From NCBI GenBank assembly GCA_017405305.1, contig JAFRAT010000008.1, forward strand, positions 62,001 to 126,000: a stretch of DNA of 64,000 bases, read 5' to 3'. Shown here in pieces: positions 39,276 to 51,342 of this stretch. Position numbers and translations under genes: made by a program. Position 1 is the stretch's first letter, and each line of letters starts with the position of its first letter. Origin of the DNA: Aeriscardovia sp. Its GTDB lineage: Bacteria > Actinomycetota > Actinomycetes > Actinomycetales > Bifidobacteriaceae. Below the pieces are notes generated by a model that made no database searches, was not told where the DNA came from, and worked only from the letters and a program-made list of their open reading frames with translations.

Positions 39276-41555
39276 ATGGCAGGGCGAAAAACCATCGGAC
39301 AGCAGGCCGCGAGCGAGTACAGCGCGAAGGACCTCGCTGTTCTCGAAGGACTGGACGCTGTCCGCAAGCGCCCCGGCATGTACATCGGAACCACTGACAG
39401 CATGGGCCTGATGCATTGCCTATGGGAAATCATCGACAACTCCGTTGACGAAGCCCTGGCGGGAGCCTGCGACCACATCATCGTCACCCTGCACGCCGAC
39501 GGGTCCATCGAAGTCGCCGACAACGGACGCGGCATCCCAGTCGACATCGAACCCAAGACGAAGCTCTCAGGCGTGGAGGTCGTGCTCACGCGGCTGCACG
39601 CCGGCGCAAAGTTTGGCGAATCGTCCTACAACGCGACCGGCGGCCTGCATGGCGTCGGTTCCTCGGTCGTCAACGCCCTCAGCTCGCGCCTCGACGTGGA
39701 AGTCGACCGCGACGGCCACACCTATCGCATGGAGTTCCGCCAAGGCCACCCGGGCGTGTACACCGACGCCGACCCGGAACTCCCATCGCCGTCTTCGCCG
39801 TTCAAGAAGACGCGCAAGAACAGGCCCACGGAGCTGCGTGTCGTCGGGGACGTCCCGGCCGGCCGCACAGGCACGCGCATCCGCTACTGGTCGGACCCGG
39901 AGATCTTCAACGACAACGCGGAGTTCGACTACCAGATGCTCATCGACCGCGTCCGGCAGACGAGTTTCCTCGTCCCGGGCCTCAGGATCGACGTCGTCGA
40001 CGAGAATGTTCCGGAGAAGGAGCCAGCCGACTCCGGCGCCGGGAACGATGCTGCCACGGAGACGGCTGTTCCCGCCAAATCCGACGATGAAACCGGCTCG
40101 GAACAGACCGCGCCCGCCGACGGAACGCCGTCGCAGGAACCCGATCCGCTGGGCGGCCGCAACGCCCATCCACGTGTCCAGGAGTTCCTCCACGAGGGCG
40201 GGACCGTCGACTTTGTCGATTTCCTGTCCCATGGAGAACCGGTGTCCGACGTGTGGCACATCACCGGCGCGCGCGAATACCGAGAGGAAACCCAGCAGGT
40301 CAACGAGAACGGCGATCTGCGCACGGCCGAGGTCACCCGCACCTGCGACGTCGACATCGCCCTGCGATGGACGAGCGACTACGACACGATCATCCGCAGC
40401 TTCGTCAATGTGGTGGAGACGCCCGACGGCGGCATGCACGTCGACGGCTTCCTCAACGCGTTGGTCAAGCAGGCACGCAAAGCCATCGAGAACAACGCGC
40501 GCAAGTACAAGATCAGCCTCAAGGACCCCAAGCAGCGCATCGAGCGCGACGATGTGACCGCCGGCCTTGTGGCGGTCGTCACTGTGCGCATCGCCGAGCC
40601 GCAGTTCCAGGGGCAGACGAAGGACGTGCTCGGCACGGCCCAGGTCAAGCCGATCGTCTCCAGGCTGACGAACGAGCAGTTCGGCGAGATGATCTCCGGA
40701 AAGAAACGCGGCTTCAAGACGCAGTCCGAGCAGGTGCTCGACAAAATCGCGGGGGGGATGCGCGCCCGCGTGCGGGCGCGCAAAGCCAAGGAGGTCACCC
40801 GCCGCAAGAATGCGCTCGAATCGGCGTCCATGCCGGCCAAGCTCTCCGACTGCCTGCCAGGCAACGACGATATCGCCGAGCTGTTCATCGTCGAGGGCGA
40901 CTCCGCGTTGGGAACCGCCAAGGCTGCGCGCAACTCCCTGTTCCAGGCGCTGCTGCCGATCCGCGGCAAAATCCTCAACGTCCGCAAGGCATCGCTGACT
41001 CAGATGCTCAACAACGCCGAATGCTCCGCCATTATCCAGGTGATCGGTGCCGGCTCCGGCCGCGAGTTCGACATCTCGCAGGCCCGATACAACAAAGTCA
41101 TCATGATGACCGACGCCGACGTCGACGGCGCGCACATCCGCATCCTGCTGCTCACGCTCTTCTACCGCTATATGCGCCAGCTCATCGAGAACGGCCGCGT
41201 GTACGCCGCCGTGCCGCCGCTCCACCGCATCGCGCTGACCGGCAGCCATAAGGGCGAGTTCGTCTACACTTACTCGGAGACGGAGCTTCGTGGCAAGCTC
41301 GCTGATCTTGACGCGAAGCGCATCGGCTACGACCCCGATGTCCAGCGTTACAAGGGCCTAGGCGAAATGGACGCCGACCAGCTGGCCGACACCACCATGG
41401 ATCCGCGCAGCCGCCTGCTGCGCCGCATCCGCATGGAGGACGCGGAGAAGGCCGCTGGCGTATTCGACCTGCTCATGGGCGACGAGGTGCCGCCGCGCCG
41501 CCAGTACATCATCGACAACGCTGACGCCTTCGATCGCACGCAAATCGACGCCTGA
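39276..41555 (+). CDS. parE: DNA topoisomerase IV subunit B
   Basis: The 759-aa ATPase subunit of the type II topoisomerase that unlinks daughter chromosomes; called ParE because it pairs with the ParC-like gene downstream and lies by rpoD. The GHKL motifs IIDNSVDEALAG and GGLHGVGSSVVNALS, the TOPRIM motif IVEGDSALGTAKAARN, and MMTDADVDGAHIRILLLTLF are intact. An acidic low-complexity insert of about 70 residues follows the transducer start (about residues 245-315). A GyrB assignment is possible but less likely given position. Confidence 0.92.
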   Translation: MAGRKTIGQQAASEYSAKDLAVLEGLDAVRKRPGMYIGTTDSMGLMHCLWEIIDNSVDEALAGACDHIIVTLHADGSIEVADNGRGIPVDIEPKTKLSGVEVVLTRLHAGAKFGESSYNATGGLHGVGSSVVNALSSRLDVEVDRDGHTYRMEFRQGHPGVYTDADPELPSPSSPFKKTRKNRPTELRVVGDVPAGRTGTRIRYWSDPEIFNDNAEFDYQMLIDRVRQTSFLVPGLRIDVVDENVPEKEPADSGAGNDAATETAVPAKSDDETGSEQTAPADGTPSQEPDPLGGRNAHPRVQEFLHEGGTVDFVDFLSHGEPVSDVWHITGAREYREETQQVNENGDLRTAEVTRTCDVDIALRWTSDYDTIIRSFVNVVETPDGGMHVDGFLNALVKQARKAIENNARKYKISLKDPKQRIERDDVTAGLVAVVTVRIAEPQFQGQTKDVLGTAQVKPIVSRLTNEQFGEMISGKKRGFKTQSEQVLDKIAGGMRARVRARKAKEVTRRKNALESASMPAKLSDCLPGNDDIAELFIVEGDSALGTAKAARNSLFQALLPIRGKILNVRKASLTQMLNNAECSAIIQVIGAGSGREFDISQARYNKVIMMTDADVDGAHIRILLLTLFYRYMRQLIENGRVYAAVPPLHRIALTGSHKGEFVYTYSETELRGKLADLDAKRIGYDPDVQRYKGLGEMDADQLADTTMDPRSRLLRRIRMEDAEKAAGVFDLLMGDEVPPRRQYIIDNADAFDRTQIDA

Positions 41556-41650
41556 GAAACAGGCTGTGGCGCGTCTGCGGATGCTGTCCGCGAAAGAAAG
41601 TCCAAGGGAACGCGTACGCTCGGACACGTTGTTTCCGCTGCAAACAGCGC

Positions 41651-41723
41651 GCGGACATAGCTTAGTTGGTAAAGCGCGACCTTGCCAAGGTCGAGAGCGC
41701 GGGTCCGAGTCCCGTTGTCCGCT
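41651..41723 (+). tRNA. tRNA-Gly (anticodon GCC)
   Basis: A full cloverleaf: acceptor GCGGACA pairs with TGTCCGC, the anticodon stem CGACC/GGTCG holds the loop TTGCCAA with GCC at 41684-41686, and the T arm reads CGGGTCCGAGTCCCG. The CCA end is not encoded. It lies between parE and the convergent parC. Confidence 0.97.
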
Positions 41724-42208
41724 CCGGTTGATGCCCGATGGTTCGCGGGCGCCGCCGGGCTTTCCGCGTCAACGCCCATTCCCTCCTGGCGTTACTTGGC
41801 AGAGGCATTGACGCGTGACGTTGGCGTGCGCGGCGAGCTGGAACCGCGCTACGCGCCCGACGCCGTCCCGTACGAACTGGGTTTTCAAGGATTCATCCCA
41901 CTGTGCGACCGTTGAGACGCGCCATACCCAAAAATCGTGGTGCACAACGACGCGAAGACGGGACGGCCGATGACCTCTGGGCTTGTCGGCGGCGCGCAAT
42001 GGCGGACATCGATTCCCCCAAGCTTTCGTCACCCGTTTGCGCCAGGGGGGGGGGGCGAATCGTCCGTCGAGAAGTTGCATGTTGGTGTCATCGCGGGAGG
42101 CCTCTCGATCCATCGTCGTCTCCATGCCACCCACACGCAGCGTCCACAGCACCCATTACGCGCAACGCTTCGCGAGGGAGAAGGATGGTGTCCGGGGAGG
42201 CCGTTGCC
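41724..42208. other. Gene-poor stretch between tRNA-Gly and parC with G11 tract
   Basis: No supported gene. One plus-strand frame ending at 41915 reads like coding sequence over its last 38 codons (AEALTRDVGVRGELEPRYAP to a stop after PLCDR) but has no start outside the tRNA, so it may be a gene fragment. A run of eleven G lies at 42045-42055. Confidence 0.5.
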
Positions 42209-44971
42209 TCAGGAGACGGAGCCGATCGATTCCGCCAGCTCGATACCGGAACCGTCGCGCCGCCGGTCGATGGCCGGCAGCGCGACCGGATTGCCGGCGT
42301 CGGACACCGCATGCAGCGGGTACCGGCCCACGCAGGCGCCGATCAGCGTGTCCTGGCCTTTGAGAAAACGCTGCGCGCGCACACCCTGGGTGGCTCGCCC
42401 TTTGGATGGGTATTCGTTCAGCGGTGTTAGCTTCGCATAGCCCGGCTCTGTCCCCGGCAGCGCTGAGGATTCGCCGGCAATGGTCAGCAATACCGCGCCG
42501 GACGCGGCGGCAGCAGGGGTTCCGGTGTCTGGATCGGCCGCAACGGCGTCCTGCCAGTCCATCTGCTTTCGCGGCACAACGGCAAAGGCCAGCGCGCTGC
42601 GTCCCTCGTGCAGTTTGATGCCGGCCATGCCGGCGGAGGAGCGGCCCTGCGGACGGACGCTCGAAGCGGGGAAGAGCAGCACGTTCGCGTCGGAGGACAC
42701 GAAGATCAGCGTGTCGTCGTCGGACGCCGGAGCCGCCCCAAGGATGGCGTCTCCCTTCTTGAGGGACATGATGGTCCATGAATCCTTCGTCGTCGGCGCG
42801 ACGCCGTTCCAACGCTTGACGGCGCCGAAGCTGGTGCCCATCGCCAGCGGCGCGGACGTCTTCTGGTCGCCGTTCGCTGTCTCCGCCGTCGGGTCGGCCA
42901 CCAGCGCAACGGCTTTTTCGCTTTCGACGGGGTCTGTGTCCCGCGCGTCCTGTAGCAGCTCCGTGGCCGCGATGCCGGTGGCGAGGGAGAGTCCCTCGCC
43001 ATCATCGAGCATCGGCAGATCCATGGCGGAGACCAGCACCAGGCGTCCGGCCGACGTGATGATGCCGAAACGCGAGCGCGTCGTCGTGCGGATGGCCGAC
43101 AGGACATCGTCCCGCTTCGCGCGCGGCATGTCGGCGTCCCAGGAATCCCACTTGTCGGCGGCGGACGTCGGCGCGCGGCCGATGAGCCCGCTGGCTCCCA
43201 GCAGCACGGCACAGGGTCGGTCGGCGATTTTCAGGGAATCGAGGTCCGTCGCACCGCTGTTCTTGGGAATCATGGCCGCCATTGCTTCGGCGTCGGCGAA
43301 CACATCGGACCGTTTAGAGCGTCGGCGCGCGGCTCCCTTCGCTCCGGACACGGCGAACGGCGAGGAGTTGCTGGCGCCGTCCTCGCCCATCCAGCGGACC
43401 GTGTTGCCGGAGTTGTCGACGCCGGTGACGGCGCCGGCTCGCGCGGCGACGGTGCCGTCGGAGCGTAGGATGAGCGTGCGACGCGGATCGTTCCACTGGC
43501 GGACGGCGGCGTTCATCTCGTCGAGCACGGTCTCGTCGAGCTTGGCCGGGGATGCGAGGATAGCCTCCAGCTTCGCGATGCGTCGGAGCAAATCGTCTTG
43601 TTCGGTTTCAAGCTCGAGACGGCTCATCTTCGTCAGACGGCGCAATTGCAAGTCAAGGATGTACTTGGTCTGCGCGTCGTCGAGGCCGAACCTGTCCATC
43701 AGTGCCTGTTTCGCTGCTTCCTGGTTCTCCGATCCGCGGATGACGGCGATGACCTTGTCGATGTCCAGCAGCGCCAGCAGCAGGCCCTGGACGAGGTGCA
43801 GACGTTCCTTGGCCTTGTTCTTCCGGAACTCCGAGCGGCGGCGGATGACGTCGCGGCGGTGGCCGATCCACACCTGCAGGAGCTGCTTGAGTCCCAGTGT
43901 GCGCGGCCGTCCGTCGACGAGCGCGACGTTATTGATGGTGAAGCCGCTTTCCATCGGCGTGCACTTGTAGAGCTGCGCGAGCACGGCCGTTGGGTCATAG
44001 CCGGACTTGACGGTTATGACGAGCTTGAGGCCGTTGTGGCGGTCGGAGAGATCCACCGCGTTGCTGATGCCGTCGAGTTTCCTGTCCTTGACGGCCGCGG
44101 CGATGCGTTCAAGCACTTTCTCCGGGCCGACCATGTACGGCAGCTCGGTGACGACGATGCTCTTCTTGCGGGCGGTGACGTTCTCGATGCGCGTGCGGGC
44201 GCGGGTGACGAAGCTGCCTTTGCCGGTCTCATACGCCTGCTTGATGCCGTCGGTGCCGATGATGACGCCCCCCCCAGGCAGATCGGGACCGGGGACGGAC
44301 TTCATGAGATCGTCCACACTGGCGTCGGGGTTGCGTAGAAGACAGGAGGCCGCGGCGATGATCTCGCCGAGGTTGTGCGTGACCATGTTGGTGGCCATGC
44401 CCACGGCGATGCCCGTGGAACCGTTGACCAGCAGGTTCGGGATAGCGCTGGGCAGGACGTTCGGCTCCTGGAGCTTGTTGTCGTAGTTGGGCGAAAAGGG
44501 GACCGTGCCTTCGTCGATGTCAGCGTTCATCCCCAGCGCGGCGGGCGCAAGGCGAGCCTCGGTGTAGCGGGACGCGGCCGGACCATCGTCGAGGGAACCG
44601 AAATTGCCGTGGCCGTCGACGAGTGGCAAGCGCATGGCAAACGGTTGGGCCAGACGGACCATGGCCTCGTAGATAGACGAGTCGCCGTGCGGGTGGAGCT
44701 TACCCATGACTTCGCCGACGGCGCGCGCGGACTTCATGTAGGGCTTGTCCGGGTTGAGATGCATCTGTCCCATCTGGTAAACGATGCGCCGTTGGACCGG
44801 CTTCATGCCATCGCGCGCGTCGGGCAAAGCCCGGGCATAAATCACGGAATACGCGTAAGCGAGAAACGAGGTGCTCATTTCCTCTTTGAGGGGCGTGTCC
44901 ACGATGTTCTGGACAACGCTCCGCGGATCGTATTCTGCCTGTACTGGTGTGCGACGACGGCGAGCGGCCAT
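42209..44971 (-). CDS. parC: DNA topoisomerase IV subunit A
   Basis: A 920-aa type IIA topoisomerase cleavage subunit. The quinolone-resistance region [19 protein letters not shown] keeps the usual Ser at 98-99, and the catalytic Tyr is Y136 in ASRYTEARL. The C-terminal half is a beta-pinwheel-like DNA-wrapping region. It faces parE across tRNA-Gly instead of following it. The ATG is preceded by GAGGAGGAGAAT on the minus strand. Within the gene a C8 run encodes three glycines (PGGGV) at about 44268-44275. Confidence 0.92.
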   Translation of the reverse strand: MAARRRRTPVQAEYDPRSVVQNIVDTPLKEEMSTSFLAYAYSVIYARALPDARDGMKPVQRRIVYQMGQMHLNPDKPYMKSARAVGEVMGKLHPHGDSSIYEAMVRLAQPFAMRLPLVDGHGNFGSLDDGPAASRYTEARLAPAALGMNADIDEGTVPFSPNYDNKLQEPNVLPSAIPNLLVNGSTGIAVGMATNMVTHNLGEIIAAASCLLRNPDASVDDLMKSVPGPDLPGGGVIIGTDGIKQAYETGKGSFVTRARTRIENVTARKKSIVVTELPYMVGPEKVLERIAAAVKDRKLDGISNAVDLSDRHNGLKLVITVKSGYDPTAVLAQLYKCTPMESGFTINNVALVDGRPRTLGLKQLLQVWIGHRRDVIRRRSEFRKNKAKERLHLVQGLLLALLDIDKVIAVIRGSENQEAAKQALMDRFGLDDAQTKYILDLQLRRLTKMSRLELETEQDDLLRRIAKLEAILASPAKLDETVLDEMNAAVRQWNDPRRTLILRSDGTVAARAGAVTGVDNSGNTVRWMGEDGASNSSPFAVSGAKGAARRRSKRSDVFADAEAMAAMIPKNSGATDLDSLKIADRPCAVLLGASGLIGRAPTSAADKWDSWDADMPRAKRDDVLSAIRTTTRSRFGIITSAGRLVLVSAMDLPMLDDGEGLSLATGIAATELLQDARDTDPVESEKAVALVADPTAETANGDQKTSAPLAMGTSFGAVKRWNGVAPTTKDSWTIMSLKKGDAILGAAPASDDDTLIFVSSDANVLLFPASSVRPQGRSSAGMAGIKLHEGRSALAFAVVPRKQMDWQDAVAADPDTGTPAAAASGAVLLTIAGESSALPGTEPGYAKLTPLNEYPSKGRATQGVRAQRFLKGQDTLIGACVGRYPLHAVSDAGNPVALPAIDRRRDGSGIELAESIGSVS

Positions 44972-45103
44972 GATTCTCCTCCTCTTACAGGCTTCCTATT
45001 ATTGCCGGAACCCTTGAAAACGGAAACGGCGGCAAAGCCGCCGACGGCGCGCGGAGGCTTTGTCAGACGACACGTGGTTGAATGAGGCAGTCGAGAAAGT
45101 GGG

Positions 45104-46309
45104 ATGATGGTCGTTTCAGATTTTTCCGAAAAAGACGTGCTGAGAAAAGTGACCGGCGATTATTCGCGGAGCCTGTCCGCCGTGCTGCCGGCGCTAACGG
45201 CCGCCATCGGCTCGCCGGTGGACACGGAATTCCATCCGGACGCGAAACTATGCCAGCAGCGGTTGGGCGTGCCCGACGCGCGCTCGGCCATCGTGATCCT
45301 CATCGACGGTCTGGGCTACTGGAACCTCGTCGACCGCATCGGCCACGCACCGTACCTGCGGTCCCTATTCGACGCCAGCGACCCGGAGCACAGCGCAGGA
45401 CGCCATTCCATCGTGACCTGCTATCCAACGACGACAGCAGCTGCCATGGGCAGCTTCGGCACCGGCACCTGCCCAGGCCTGACGGGAATGCTGGGATACA
45501 CGCAGCTCAACCCGCGAACTGGCCGCATCGCGCAGATGATCCAATTCAAAGGAGCCCCGAAACCAGAAGAGCTGCAGCAGGAGCCAACCGTCTTCGAGAA
45601 AGCCGCCGCCAAGAACGTGCCCGTCGCGTCCATCGGACTACCAGCGTTCAAACGCTCTCCGCTGACCCGGGCGGCACTGAGAGGAACGACGTATGTTCCC
45701 GACCGCGATCCACTAGGACGAGCGGAACAGGCCGCGAAATGCGCACGCAAACCAGGACTAACATACCTGTACATCCGCGTCGTCGACAAAGCCGGGCACC
45801 ACTACGGCTGGCAATCCGACGAATGGGCAACAAGCCTGGAATCAGCGGACCGGCAAGTCAGACTCGTACGCGAGCTTGCTCCAGCAGGAACAGTGATCGC
45901 AGTCGTCGCCGACCATGGCATGGTCACAATGGACTCGTCCCTGCAAATCGACGTCGCACAGGAACCGGAACTGTCCCAAGGCGTGGCACTGACAGGCGGC
46001 GAGCCACGCGCGCTAATGCTCTACGCGAAGCGGAAAGCAAACCCGGACGCCATCGCCCAGCGATGGCGGAACCGGCTGGAAGAACAAGCCACAGTCATGA
46101 CCAAGAATCAAGCCATCAACGCCGGCCTGTTCGGCACCGTGTCGGAGCGCGTCCGACCGATGATCGGTGACGTCGTCGTACTCTGCGCAGGACGAACAAC
46201 CATCGTGGATTCCCGTATCCAACAAGAAAGAGCAATGGCAATGCCAGGCGTCCACGGCTCTTGGACAGAAGCAGAAGCGCGCATCCCGTTCCTACTCGAC
46301 CTCAACTAA
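45104..46309 (+). CDS. Alkaline phosphatase-superfamily phosphodiesterase/nucleotide pyrophosphatase
   Basis: A 401-aa protein of the type I phosphodiesterase/nucleotide pyrophosphatase family. The metal-binding ILIDGLGYWN near residue 66 and the nucleophile region CYPTTTAAAMGSFGTG near 107, then VDKAGHHYGWQSDEW near 227 and VVADHGMVTMD near 267 provide the two-metal site. No signal peptide is seen, so it is cytosolic. Start codons are ATGATG with GTGGG upstream. The substrate is unknown. Confidence 0.82.
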   Translation: MMVVSDFSEKDVLRKVTGDYSRSLSAVLPALTAAIGSPVDTEFHPDAKLCQQRLGVPDARSAIVILIDGLGYWNLVDRIGHAPYLRSLFDASDPEHSAGRHSIVTCYPTTTAAAMGSFGTGTCPGLTGMLGYTQLNPRTGRIAQMIQFKGAPKPEELQQEPTVFEKAAAKNVPVASIGLPAFKRSPLTRAALRGTTYVPDRDPLGRAEQAAKCARKPGLTYLYIRVVDKAGHHYGWQSDEWATSLESADRQVRLVRELAPAGTVIAVVADHGMVTMDSSLQIDVAQEPELSQGVALTGGEPRALMLYAKRKANPDAIAQRWRNRLEEQATVMTKNQAINAGLFGTVSERVRPMIGDVVVLCAGRTTIVDSRIQQERAMAMPGVHGSWTEAEARIPFLLDLN

Positions 46310-46383
46310 AAACCGACACGGCGAACCAGCCCCATCACAACAGATCCCCACGCCAACAAAGCCAACGCTCTAGTAAAAACCTC

Positions 46384-47634
46384 TCACCGGCCACCAAAAA
46401 TGATATCGTCCCAAGACGGGATACAGCGACGCCTACGACCCTTCCCGCGCGGCTTGGACACCTGCCTCACCACCGCCTTTGACTCCTTGGCCGCAGCATC
46501 ATCAAAACCAGAACCACCGGCACTCGCGACACCAGCGTTCGCGCCGTCAGCCACGGAAGAACCCAGATCCTGATCAGCAGCGACCATTCCCCTCGCCGGC
46601 ACAGCCGTACGCACAGCGCTCCGAGAAACAACCCTCTTCGTCGACGGAACAAACGAAACCGGCATGGCACCAGTCTCCACGTCAACAGCACCGGCCTCCT
46701 GCTCGCCCGCAACAGTCAAGGACGCTGCCGATTCGATCGCCGCATCCGACGAAGCCATGCCCGCTGGAGCCTCTTCGCCAGCTGGAGCCGAAGAAACGGC
46801 CGCCGGGAACACGATGTCCCGAATATCCTGCGTGGTGCTCGCGGCGCTCGCAGCTGCCAGAGCGGTGAGACCCTTCTCCGCCGACGCTGTCGGGGGGACA
46901 GGGGCCGCGGCCGACGCCGCGAAAGCGTTCAACGACGCGGCGCTGGGCAGCGGGACGTCACCGCCGGCGTTTTGCTGCCCAGATCCCGCAGCGTCTGGCG
47001 TCACCATGGTCGATGCGATGTCCAGAAGCCAGGCATTCTGGTCGTCGTTCAACAGCTGAATGGCCGTGTTGTCCAAGCACTTGACGGTTTCCGTGCTGTT
47101 GCCGCCGTGCATGTCCCAAGTCCATGACGCCGTCATGATGGCGTCATCATGGGGAAAGCAGGCCTGGATGCGCCACGGGTCGCGGCGTACGCGGCTGGCA
47201 GACCACTCGACGGACGAGAACTCCAGGCCAGCCTGTGTGAATTTTTCGGAAATAATGTCCTGCAACCGACGTCGATCCTCGCGGGACCTGAACGTCGCCA
47301 GGAACTGATGGATGGCTGAGCGCTTCTCCTGTTCGACGGGATCGGCCATGCGGCGCACCAGGGACTCGTTCATTTGGTACTTCTCGGCGATGTCGGCGTA
47401 GGAACGACCTTCGCGCACCATCGTCTGCACTTGCGAAATTGGGAGAGTTGCAGTCTTCGGAGGCATTTGGCCGGCGCGACTCTCGGTCTTGATCTGGTGC
47501 GAGGAAAGGATTCCCTGCTCCAATTCGTCCGTCACCGGCAGCTCAATCTCGGCGTCGCCAACCAGGAGGATGAGGTTGCCTTTGTCGTCCACATGGTCGT
47601 AAATAGCTTCCTTCATGTCCCCCCGATCCGTCAT
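46384..47634 (-). CDS. sepH: Cell division regulator SepH (DUF3071)
   Basis: A 416-aa protein of the actinobacterial SepH family, which binds FtsZ and stimulates ring assembly. The N-terminal domain (GNLILLVGDAEIELPVTDEL) is followed by a helix-turn-helix-like segment ISQVQTMVREGRSYADIAEK then YQMNESLVRRMADPVEQEKR; the second half is long, Ala/Ser/Val-rich and probably disordered, ending in a basic RGKGRRRRCIPSWDD. The start may be at 47634 (MTDRGDM) or 47616 (MKEAIYD), which has a G-rich stretch just upstream. The open frame beyond 47634 overlaps DUF4193 and is not real. Confidence 0.85.
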   Translation of the reverse strand: MTDRGDMKEAIYDHVDDKGNLILLVGDAEIELPVTDELEQGILSSHQIKTESRAGQMPPKTATLPISQVQTMVREGRSYADIAEKYQMNESLVRRMADPVEQEKRSAIHQFLATFRSREDRRRLQDIISEKFTQAGLEFSSVEWSASRVRRDPWRIQACFPHDDAIMTASWTWDMHGGNSTETVKCLDNTAIQLLNDDQNAWLLDIASTMVTPDAAGSGQQNAGGDVPLPSAASLNAFAASAAAPVPPTASAEKGLTALAAASAASTTQDIRDIVFPAAVSSAPAGEEAPAGMASSDAAIESAASLTVAGEQEAGAVDVETGAMPVSFVPSTKRVVSRSAVRTAVPARGMVAADQDLGSSVADGANAGVASAGGSGFDDAAAKESKAVVRQVSKPRGKGRRRRCIPSWDDIIFGGR

Positions 47635-47742
47635 TTGCACACGCTTTCCGCCGCGCGTCTCGCCGGTCGTCTCTTCATGGCTTCGAATAAGTGTGTATGC
47701 TATCGCAGAGTGAAAAGGCAAGCACCCGACGAAAGGCACACT

Positions 47743-48033
47743 ATGGCACAAGACTATGACTCCCCGAAGGACAAGAACGACGACGACGCGGTCGCCGCTC
47801 TGGCTGGCGGAGCCGAAGCCCATGACGGATCGGACGTTGACGACGACGAGACCGCGATCGCCGAGAATTTCGAGCTTCCTGGCGCAGATCTGAGCAGCGA
47901 AGACGCCTCCGTCACCGTCATTCCGATGCAAGGCGACGAATTCGTGTGCTCCGAATGTTTCCTGGTCAAACACCGCAGCCAGCTGGCGTTCATGCGCGAC
48001 GGCCAGCCGGTGTGCAAGGAATGCGCCGCGTGA
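47743..48033 (+). CDS. DUF4193 family zinc-ribbon protein
   Basis: A 96-aa actinobacterial protein. An acidic N-terminal half (DDDAVAALAGG, VDDDETAIAENFELPGADLS) is followed by a small zinc ribbon made of CSECF and CKECAA. Its gene lies divergent from sepH and before dut, the usual setting in actinobacteria. Function is unknown. ACGAAAGG precedes the ATG. Confidence 0.88.
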   Translation: MAQDYDSPKDKNDDDAVAALAGGAEAHDGSDVDDDETAIAENFELPGADLSSEDASVTVIPMQGDEFVCSECFLVKHRSQLAFMRDGQPVCKECAA

Positions 48034-48115
48034 GCAGCAACAGCTTCCTCGACTGGACACGATGACATGGGGTCCAATGCCATCGGCCATGACAATCAAT
48101 ACGATTGGAACGAAT

Positions 48116-48148
48116 AGCGGCGGACAGGCGAGCGTCTTGTCCGCCGCT
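48116..48148. terminator. Hairpin terminator after the DUF4193 gene
   Basis: AGCGGCGGACA pairs exactly with TGTCCGCCGCT around an 11-base loop. No T run follows directly. Confidence 0.7.
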
Positions 48149-48303
48149 GCTTGTGCCCGGCGGCATCTTTGCCTGAAAGCTTTTCTGCGACAATAAAACG
48201 AATAGACATGCAAGATCGAAACGGAACATGGATCGGGCATATGTATCAGGCAAAGAATTCCTGAGAAGGAAATCCTTGAAGCCGGTCAGCGTAAAATGGA
48301 AGC

Positions 48304-48765
48304 ATGATCGAGCATCCCCGCATTCTTCTGTCCGGCGTCGACGGAACGGAACCGTTCTTTGTCCCTGTGTACGAGCACGAGGGCGACGCCGGCGCCGACC
48401 TGTGCTCTGCCGTCGACTTCACGCTGGCCCCGTTCGAACGTTTCCTGGTTCCCACTGGTATCCGCATCGCCATGCCTTTGGGCTACGTGGCCCTGGTGCA
48501 TCCGCGCTCAGGCCTAGCCATCCGCCAGGGCGTGACGATCCTCAACACACCGGGCACAATCGACGCCGGCTATCGCGGCGAAATCAAGGTGCTGCTGATC
48601 AACTGCGATGCTGAACACACCTGGGAGTTCCATCGCGGTGACCGTATCGCTCAGCTGGTGTTCCAGCGCTGCGCGCGCGCCGGGTTTGAAACGGTCGCTG
48701 AACTGCCAGACTCCGCGCGTGGCATAGACGGCTTCGGGTCGACCGGCATCCGCGATAAGGCCTGA
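48304..48765 (+). CDS. dut: dUTP diphosphatase
   Basis: A 153-aa trimeric dUTPase that hydrolyses dUTP to dUMP. All five family motifs are visible: DAGADLCSAVD, HPRSGLAIRQG, NTPGTIDAGYRGEI with the catalytic Asp, RGDRIAQLVFQ, and the C-terminal GIDGFGSTG flap. It ends five bases before the relA start, so the pair is probably co-transcribed. Confidence 0.95.
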   Translation: MIEHPRILLSGVDGTEPFFVPVYEHEGDAGADLCSAVDFTLAPFERFLVPTGIRIAMPLGYVALVHPRSGLAIRQGVTILNTPGTIDAGYRGEIKVLLINCDAEHTWEFHRGDRIAQLVFQRCARAGFETVAELPDSARGIDGFGSTGIRDKA

Positions 48766-48770
48766 AGACA

Positions 48771-51152
<2,382 letters not shown>

Positions 51153-51209
51153 TGGTCTGGATCGGACCGGCTTGTTCGTAAAACCAGCAAAGATCGGCGA
51201 AGCCGACAG

Positions 51210-51261
51210 AAAAGGGAACCTCCTTGTTTCCCGCTGTTCGGAAACAAGGAGGTTCCCTTTT
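51210..51261. terminator. Perfect 22-bp bidirectional terminator between relA and the DUF349 gene
   Basis: AAAAGGGAACCTCCTTGTTT (then CC) and its exact complement ending in TTTT flank the loop CGCTGTTC. The A and T ends give a U tract on both strands, fitting two convergent genes. Confidence 0.92.
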
Positions 51262-51342
51262 CGGACCAGACGGCTTGAATTCGTTCCTGCAGCATTCGGC
51301 TGGCTGAAGTCCGTCAATGGCCGCAGGTCTTTCCGCTTCGTC

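Noticed and set aside
39567-41249. 560-codon minus-strand frame opposite parE
   Set aside because: Shadow frame; the TOPRIM and GHKL motifs are on the plus strand.
41651-41723. tRNA-Gly considered as the integration site of the TOMM block
   Set aside because: It is more than 25 kb away from the block and shares no visible repeat with its edges.
47635-48240. Long upstream extension of the sepH frame on the minus strand
   Set aside because: It overlaps the whole DUF4193 gene on the plus strand and has no family similarity; SepH homology starts near MTDRGDMKEA.
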